The notes below the pieces were generated by a model. That model was not told where the DNA came from. It made no database searches and saw only the letters and a list, made by a program, of their open reading frames with translations. Below are positions 40,584 through 45,671 of a DNA stretch of 45,671 nt, piece by piece. This DNA is from a virus: the IMG/VR virus record IMGVR_UViG_3300042691_034131, positions 1-45,671 of that record, one strand, 5' to 3'. The position numbers and the translations under genes were made by a program. How positions within the stretch are numbered: position 1 is the first letter of the stretch; each line of letters begins with the position of its first letter.

Positions 40584-41543
40584 ATGGCAGAATTAGATGA
40601 TTTATTTGGAGGCAATTTGGACAGTAAAATGGACTTCCTAAACGACAAAAAAACAACTAACTCGGATGGTATTTACCGAGTAGACCTTTCAAAAGTAAAA
40701 GACAAGAAAAAGGGTTATCGCTCAGTGATTCGTTTCCTCCCCAACCTAACAAAAGAGGGTAAAGTAGGACAAATGGCGATTGAAAAGATCACACACTATG
40801 TGGACATCAAAAATCAAAAAGAACTTTCTGGATGGTTCGACTCACCGAAGAACTTCAATGAAAAATGTCCATTGACAGATCTTTACTACACAATGCAGAA
40901 TTCGAAGAATGCAATTCTTCAAGAGAGGTCTAAATCTTTGAAGTATTCTAAGAAATATTTTTCTTATGTACTTGTACTCGAAGATGAACAGCAACCAGAG
41001 TGTGTCGGTAAGATTATGATTTTCCAATATGGAAAAACTATCAAAGATAAGATTCAAGCTGAAAAGAATGGTGAAATCACCGGTATTCCTTGTAACATCT
41101 TTGATTTAGCAGCTGGCAAAGATTTTGTTATGTTGGTCAAAGAAATCTCAACTGGTGATGAAAACTACCCAGACTACAAGAACTCAATGTTCCGACCTGA
41201 AGTTACATCTCTACCAATCTATTTCGAAGATAAAGGTGAATTCAAAAATGTACCAGTTGCTGATGGTAAAGTGGATCCAAAAGCTCAACAGAAAGTTAAA
41301 GACTTCCTTATGAAAAGGGAACATGAACTTGAAGAATACGCACCCAAGAAATTAACAGAAGAACAGCAAGCTAAAATCAATGAGATTACAAACTTTTTGA
41401 CAGGTAAGGCTTCAAACTCTTTCAATGCTAGTAAAGAATCTAAACCAACAAGTGATGATTTCGAACTGGATGGTCTGGTTTCATCAAGCAGTTCTGTAGC
41501 TGTAAGTACAGATGAAGATGATTTCTTTTCAGACTTTGCTTAA
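40584..41543 (+). CDS. 32: Single-stranded DNA-binding protein, T4 gp32-like
   Basis: Coats single-stranded DNA during replication and recombination. The OB-fold core shows YRSVIRFLP (45-53), then SYVLVLEDEQQPECVGKIMIF (127-147) and QYGKTIKDKIQ, matching gp32's IRFLP and VKDPAAPENEGKVFKY regions. The C-terminus ends in an acidic, flexible tail (SSSSSVAVSTDEDDFFSDFA), the usual partner-binding tail. The zinc site of T4 gp32 is not complete: only one Cys (Cys95) and His71 lie in the right area. It is a single-gene unit between the hairpin at 40532 and a strong terminator. Arg codons are CGN or AGG with no AGA seen, like the MoxR and VWA genes, suggesting high expression. Confidence 0.88.
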   Translation: MAELDDLFGGNLDSKMDFLNDKKTTNSDGIYRVDLSKVKDKKKGYRSVIRFLPNLTKEGKVGQMAIEKITHYVDIKNQKELSGWFDSPKNFNEKCPLTDLYYTMQNSKNAILQERSKSLKYSKKYFSYVLVLEDEQQPECVGKIMIFQYGKTIKDKIQAEKNGEITGIPCNIFDLAAGKDFVMLVKEISTGDENYPDYKNSMFRPEVTSLPIYFEDKGEFKNVPVADGKVDPKAQQKVKDFLMKREHELEEYAPKKLTEEQQAKINEITNFLTGKASNSFNASKESKPTSDDFELDGLVSSSSSVAVSTDEDDFFSDFA

Positions 41544-41560
41544 AAAATAAAAAAAAATTA

Positions 41561-41592
41561 AGGGCAGTTCAAAACGAACTGCCCTTTTTTTA
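41561..41592 (+). terminator. Strong terminator of the gp32-like gene
   Basis: AGGGCAGTTC (41561-41570) pairs with GAACTGCCCT (41576-41585) around AAAAC, followed by a run of T. Confidence 0.9.
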
Positions 41593-41600
41593 TATAAAAC
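41589..41600 (+). promoter_or_regulatory. Late-like motif after terminator
   Basis: TTTATATAAAAC, two bases before the ATG at 41603; partly formed by the terminator T-run, so uncertain. Confidence 0.3.
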
Positions 41601-41602
41601 GT

Positions 41603-42505
41603 ATGTCAATTTATAAAAATAAAAAGTTTACTGATTTGTCAACAGGTAGAGTCGTGCAAGTGACCGACCACTTTGAAGACATTGTTATCTTAGATAACAG
41701 ATCTAAAGTGAAATTGAACAACTTATTAGATAATAGACTTTATGATGAGTATATTGACCCAATGAACTTTTTTCGTAACGAAGGTCTTGTCAATGCATTC
41801 ACCGAAAAAATCAGACAATTGCCAAACGATGTACCACAAGACAAAGGTTATGACTCACCGAAACAATTATTGAACAATTATGGGAATCCTTATGATTATA
41901 TAGATCAAACTCCAGCGGTTTTACCATACGATCCTGAAGAAGAAAAACAACAGTTGATCGAAAAAGCCAAGAGAATGTTTAATAATAACAATGTTCAGAA
42001 CACTATGGATTCTTTCAAAGATTTGATAGGTGAGGATACCTTAGAAGATTTGGATGATGATGTATTACCTCCCCCACTACCTCAAAAAACAGAGGTTAAT
42101 CAAAGACCAATCAATGAAAGTTTATCAAAACCATCATCACCACAAATGAATGACCAAATATTAAATCAACAATTAATCCAACAACAATCAGTAGATCCGA
42201 TTATCCAAATGTTTCGGAATGTGAAGAGGAATACTGATTTCAACATCAAATTTGAAATCAATAATAAGATACCAAGACTTGATTTCATCGAAATGATGGA
42301 AGAATCTTATAACACAAGTATCATAGACTTTTTAGCAGAAGAATTTACTAATCAAATTTTATTAAATCCAAATATACTCAAGAGTAAAATCAAAGATCAA
42401 ATAAATTTGATGCTCCACAAAAAAGCAAACTCTAATATCGTCGAAAAAGTGCCACAAACTCCCAAAACATCGTCAAGAAAAAAAATAATTCCAAAAAATG
42501 ATTGA
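41603..42505 (+). CDS. Hypothetical phage protein (300 aa)
   Basis: Not recognised. The N-terminal 60 residues look like an SH3-like beta domain (KFTDLSTGRVVQVTDHFEDI, then VILDNRSKVKLNNLLD). A disordered, Asn/Gln/Pro-rich linker spans about 125-205. A helical domain near 210-280 follows (IIQMFRNVKRNTDFNIKFEI and PRLDFIEMMEESYNTSIIDF). It overlaps the next gene by eight bases. The layout suggests an assembly or tail protein in a late unit. Confidence 0.72.
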   Translation: MSIYKNKKFTDLSTGRVVQVTDHFEDIVILDNRSKVKLNNLLDNRLYDEYIDPMNFFRNEGLVNAFTEKIRQLPNDVPQDKGYDSPKQLLNNYGNPYDYIDQTPAVLPYDPEEEKQQLIEKAKRMFNNNNVQNTMDSFKDLIGEDTLEDLDDDVLPPPLPQKTEVNQRPINESLSKPSSPQMNDQILNQQLIQQQSVDPIIQMFRNVKRNTDFNIKFEINNKIPRLDFIEMMEESYNTSIIDFLAEEFTNQILLNPNILKSKIKDQINLMLHKKANSNIVEKVPQTPKTSSRKKIIPKND

Positions 42506-42896
42506 TCAACAGTTATTATCAAGCGCAAGAGAAATTAGGAAAAAGTATCTTTCCATAATGAGTGATTTGAGTGATTATGAAAAGGAAATTAAGAAATTAT
42601 CTGATTTTCTTCTCGAAAAAGCTGAAGTATTCAAAAAAATAGAAGAAAAAGATTTAAATACTAAAGGATCAAAAGAGGAATTACTCAGAATTACTTCGAA
42701 AATAGTCAATGAAATTCAGGAAATCGAAGATGAGGAAATTAAAATTTCTAAGAGAATCGAACAATTAAATGAAGGTCTTAATAAACTTCAAAAAGAAGAA
42801 GACATCCTATACACCACTATAAAGACACGATATCCAAATATGACTGATGAAGAAATAAAAAGTCAAATTCATAGTGTCATAAAAGACCTCAACTGA
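42498..42896 (+). CDS. Coiled-coil hypothetical protein (132 aa)
   Basis: Almost entirely helical, with heptad-like Leu and Ile spacing and high Glu/Lys content (SDYEKEIKKLSDFLLEKAEV, then KRIEQLNEGLNKLQKEEDIL). Probably a short coiled coil. It overlaps the previous gene by eight bases and precedes the next late-like motif by 13 bases. May be a prohead or tail chaperone; no specific evidence. Confidence 0.7.
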   Translation: MIDQQLLSSAREIRKKYLSIMSDLSDYEKEIKKLSDFLLEKAEVFKKIEEKDLNTKGSKEELLRITSKIVNEIQEIEDEEIKISKRIEQLNEGLNKLQKEEDILYTTIKTRYPNMTDEEIKSQIHSVIKDLN

Positions 42897-42909
42897 AGAT
42901 AATCCTTTT

Positions 42910-42923
42910 TTAATATATAATCC
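42910..42923 (+). promoter_or_regulatory. Late-like promoter motif
   Basis: TTAATATATAATCC, 16 bases ahead of the ATG at 42940. Confidence 0.55.
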
Positions 42924-42939
42924 AAAATCTATTGTGTAG

Positions 42940-45671
42940 ATGAGGGTTTCAAAATTTATAAAGGTTAACAAGAATATCTTATTAGAATACATTTACAATG
43001 ATGACAATAACATTGGAAATGCATATAAAATACTCCTTAATAGTAAAGACAACATAGCTAACTATAGCTATATAGCCGGAACTGGTAGTGTCACTAATAA
43101 TATTTTAGAAAACCAACTCTTCAAAATAGATTCCATTAGTAATAATTATGGACTCATAAATACCAATAATTATTCCTTTTTACAATTAAAAGATTATTCA
43201 GAGGGATTTCCAGCTAGACATGATACAATAAAGATACATTTACCAGTAAATTACACATTTGGTGAATATATTGGTTGTTACATAAAAGTATTTACTTTTG
43301 ATTACAATAATAAAAAGACTTATGAATTAACTAATTTCTTTTTCGATGTAAGTGATACTAATCAAGGCTACTTGATGAATCTATCAAACCCAGCCTTGAT
43401 ATTTCAAGAAAAACTATGGGGTAAATATGTCGAGGTTTCAATACCTTCTATTAGATACTTATCTGGTCTGAGGACTGGTTTATCAGCAAAGGAAAATACA
43501 ATAAATTATAACCTGACAAATGGTGTGGGTCTCAGTACAACATCACCTATTTTCATAGATTTTCATTTTATAAACAGTAGGAAGACAGTAAACAAAGTAA
43601 CCACCTATTATCTCACATCGAAGACAACACTAAATTTACCACAAGCACCAGACTTCGAAAAAATTGGTTTAAAGATTGAACACTCTAAATCAGGTGATTT
43701 TTTTGAAATATTTGGTACTTACAATGGAACTATATCGGAGTTCAATACCTTTATGAAAAACTCTCTTTCGATCGGTAAAAGATATTATGTTGAGTTCACA
43801 GTGACCATGTTCGAACAAAATATTCGTGGTAAATCTGTGAAGTTCACTGTGCAAGAGAATTTCAATGAGAAAGTTGAATTCAGACCGATTATTAAATATA
43901 GTACCACGACCGCGATTATTGATGTACAGATGGATCTAATCGATTTGGTTGATAATTCTTCGATACAACGTAGAGCTTCCTATGGTATGTTACAGGATGA
44001 AGTTGCGAAATATAGTTTGAATCTCACAAAAATAAATTTAGCTAAAGCTTCAAAACCAAAAATTTATAATATTAAATCACCAGAAGGAGCTGGTATATTT
44101 GGAAACTTGAATGGTTCTGCTTATTCTGATGGTAGACTTTACGGCTCTGCTGGTGGTAGTTTATTCTCCAATAATACAACTAAGAATCTCGCTGGAACTG
44201 GTGCGAATGCTGGTCTCAGTTTATTTGCTGCTAGTAAACAGAGAAATCTCTTTAGTAGGGCAGGTGGTAGAGGTGGTTTCGGAGGAGCCGCTGGTGTGGG
44301 TGGTGGTGATTCCATACTGGGTGGTAATGGTGGACAAGTTGTCATCGGTGGCATACCCGTTGACAATCAGTCTGGTATAGCTCAGATAGCAGATTCTACC
44401 AAGACACAAGTTGTATTGCAACCATATCCTGTAAATTACACTGTGCTCGCTGACAGATACAATGTTTTGGCAAAAAGTGAAAATGTAAGAGTTGGTAAAA
44501 AGAATTTTTACGGTATTGGTAGACTAAAGTTGATGATTCAACCATTCGATCAATTGATTCAATTTATAATTGCTCAAGATGTGAGTGAGGACCAAATAAT
44601 CAGAAATAATGGTAATGGTTCAAGTCTTGAATATGCTTTAGCACCAAAGTACATGGATTTGAGTGGTATGGGTGAAATAAAACTTGTTTTCAAAAACACT
44701 AAAAAAACTGTCGACTTCAAAATCTATACGCAAACTCAACAAAATGATTTAACTAAAGGTCAAATAGTTTTCAGAATATCTGAGAACAAGATAAATGAAA
44801 TAAGAGAAATAGCTAATTCTGGTATAAATGTCTTTTATATAACATCATCTATAAATACAGTAAATAGTGTTGTTTACTCGGGTCTATTTACTCTATTTGA
44901 TAATCAAGATAATGTTAACCAAATGAATACAGATCAGAAAGAGCAAGAAGCTGAAACAGGTGACAAACAAGAACCGAGTATTATTTCAGTGGTCGAGGAA
45001 CCAGAAAGAGGTACTGCTATAGTAACTAGGAGATTGATAAGGGATCCTGAGGGAGATATCACTGCTGGTGGTGCGGGCACTGAAACAGGTGATGGAGGTA
45101 CTGGTGCTGGCACTGGTGGTAATCAAAATACTGACACACAACCAGTGTTGACCAATTCTTCAGTTCCATCCGCTATCAAAATTGCTGGTATAACTTATGA
45201 AATCGACTCATCATCTAATATTAAGATCGATGGTTACACATGGACATCTGGTGACTTGAAGAAAGCCTTAGGGTTGACCGAATTACCTCTTGGTCTGAGT
45301 ATCAAAGATGATGCTTTATATACCAAAGAACAAATCCTTGATAAATTGTCTGTAATAAAAACTAAGTTGGAAAGCTTATTAACAACAAAAGAAGAAAAGG
45401 ATAAATATAGTCAAACACAAAAACAAACAAGAAAAGAAATTGGTTCAGATCAGGAATTTTCTTATTATAACTTGGAGTTTGGTCTGAGTGGGGTTGCGAC
45501 AACGAATACTCAACAAGTGCTACCTACGGACTACAAAATCATCGATACCTTGACCGGTCAATTGATTACATCTATACCGAAGCAACAAGGTGAAGAGACC
45601 GTTGTAGGAACTTTAATACGAATCTTGGGTAAAAAATATATGGTAAAAGAGAATGATGCAACTCTCAGAGA
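42940..45671 (+). CDS. Large structural protein, C-terminus cut by window edge
   Basis: The open frame runs from ATG 42940 to the window end, at least 910 residues. It starts MRVSKFIKVNKNILLEYIYN and consists of repeated beta-rich domains, for example DTIKIHLPVNYTFGEYIGCY and YVEVSIPSIRYLSGLR. A Gly-rich flexible stretch lies at about 440-470 (RAGGRGGFGGAAGVGGG), and a second Gly/Thr-rich linker near 705-730. The later domain includes SAIKIAGITYEIDSSSNIKI. The size, beta content and late-like motif suggest a baseplate or tail protein. No enzyme motif was seen. Confidence 0.82.
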   Translation, partial: MRVSKFIKVNKNILLEYIYNDDNNIGNAYKILLNSKDNIANYSYIAGTGSVTNNILENQLFKIDSISNNYGLINTNNYSFLQLKDYSEGFPARHDTIKIHLPVNYTFGEYIGCYIKVFTFDYNNKKTYELTNFFFDVSDTNQGYLMNLSNPALIFQEKLWGKYVEVSIPSIRYLSGLRTGLSAKENTINYNLTNGVGLSTTSPIFIDFHFINSRKTVNKVTTYYLTSKTTLNLPQAPDFEKIGLKIEHSKSGDFFEIFGTYNGTISEFNTFMKNSLSIGKRYYVEFTVTMFEQNIRGKSVKFTVQENFNEKVEFRPIIKYSTTTAIIDVQMDLIDLVDNSSIQRRASYGMLQDEVAKYSLNLTKINLAKASKPKIYNIKSPEGAGIFGNLNGSAYSDGRLYGSAGGSLFSNNTTKNLAGTGANAGLSLFAASKQRNLFSRAGGRGGFGGAAGVGGGDSILGGNGGQVVIGGIPVDNQSGIAQIADSTKTQVVLQPYPVNYTVLADRYNVLAKSENVRVGKKNFYGIGRLKLMIQPFDQLIQFIIAQDVSEDQIIRNNGNGSSLEYALAPKYMDLSGMGEIKLVFKNTKKTVDFKIYTQTQQNDLTKGQIVFRISENKINEIREIANSGINVFYITSSINTVNSVVYSGLFTLFDNQDNVNQMNTDQKEQEAETGDKQEPSIISVVEEPERGTAIVTRRLIRDPEGDITAGGAGTETGDGGTGAGTGGNQNTDTQPVLTNSSVPSAIKIAGITYEIDSSSNIKIDGYTWTSGDLKKALGLTELPLGLSIKDDALYTKEQILDKLSVIKTKLESLLTTKEEKDKYSQTQKQTRKEIGSDQEFSYYNLEFGLSGVATTNTQQVLPTDYKIIDTLTGQLITSIPKQQGEETVVGTLIRILGKKYMVKENDATLR

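Noticed and set aside
44111-44421. Short frames on both strands in the Gly-rich part of the last gene
   Set aside because: The 42940 frame is continuous through here to the window end; these are by-products of the Gly-rich codons.

Overview
The window looks like part of the genome of a large T4-like tailed phage (myovirus type) that infects a Bacteroidota host. Four things support this. It carries T4-type replication and repair genes: a gp32-like single-stranded DNA-binding protein, the two topoisomerase II subunits, a FEN/RNase H nuclease and a dCMP deaminase. It has phage structural genes, including a tandem triplicated family and collagen-like fibres. Several promoters have the Bacteroidota form TTGnnn-N17-TAnnTTTG. 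Several proteins are of Bacteroidota type: DnaK, a type IX secretion (T9SS) C-terminal tail, a BFN-UVR protein and an LSC-type lipoprotein. The DNA is AT-rich, and genes are packed tightly on both strands with no gap over 300 bases. I saw no tRNA, rRNA or CRISPR array.

Layout. (1) 1-3715, minus strand: dnaK (cut by the window edge) and three phage proteins of unknown function. (2) 3752-9162: UV damage endonuclease and a lipoprotein nuclease on plus. Facing them on minus is a run of FEN nuclease, small protein, NusG, dCMP deaminase, FkbM methyltransferase and acyl-CoA thioesterase. (3) 9214-14052: two small proteins, then topoisomerase large (minus) and medium (plus) subunits in divergent arrangement, then a coiled-coil protein. 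(4) 14145-20565: mostly plus strand, with coiled-coil proteins, a metallopeptidase/VWA protein, a 2H phosphoesterase and a conserved phage protein. (5) 20597-22735, minus: an exported OB-fold protein with a T9SS sorting tail, bounded by a terminator. (6) 22877-28095, plus: MoxR AAA+ ATPase, a YkuK-like protein, a GIY-YIG homing endonuclease, BFN-UVR, a D12-type DNA adenine methylase and small proteins. (7) 28154-38530: three large paralogous structural proteins in tandem, two tiny genes, and two collagen-like fibre proteins on minus. (8) 38588-45671, plus: probable structural proteins, an Acb1-like 2H phosphoesterase, the gp32-like protein, and a large structural protein cut by the right edge.

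Two promoter vocabularies can be read. A host-like class (TAnnTTTG, best cases with TTG at 17-bp spacing) precedes the MoxR, BFN and 19951 genes, and more weakly VWA, UvdE and others. A second AT-rich motif, roughly TAATATATAA, lies just ahead of about 20 transcription units, including all the structural ones, and resembles a T4 late promoter (TATAAATA). Clear hairpin terminators end several units.

How the genes may work together: the replication and repair set builds and protects phage DNA. MoxR with VWA/metallopeptidase, plus DnaK, form a possible phage-encoded protein-remodelling set; the VWA protein contains two DnaJ-type CxxCxGxG motifs. NusG may retarget transcription. The lipoprotein nuclease and the T9SS-tailed protein suggest the phage alters the host envelope or its surroundings. 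The 2H phosphoesterases may counter nucleotide-signalling defence. The most unusual items are the T9SS-tailed phage protein, the MoxR/VWA pair and the Acb1-like enzyme with a leader that resembles a capsid-targeting peptide. All functions are inferred from motifs read by eye; no database search was run.
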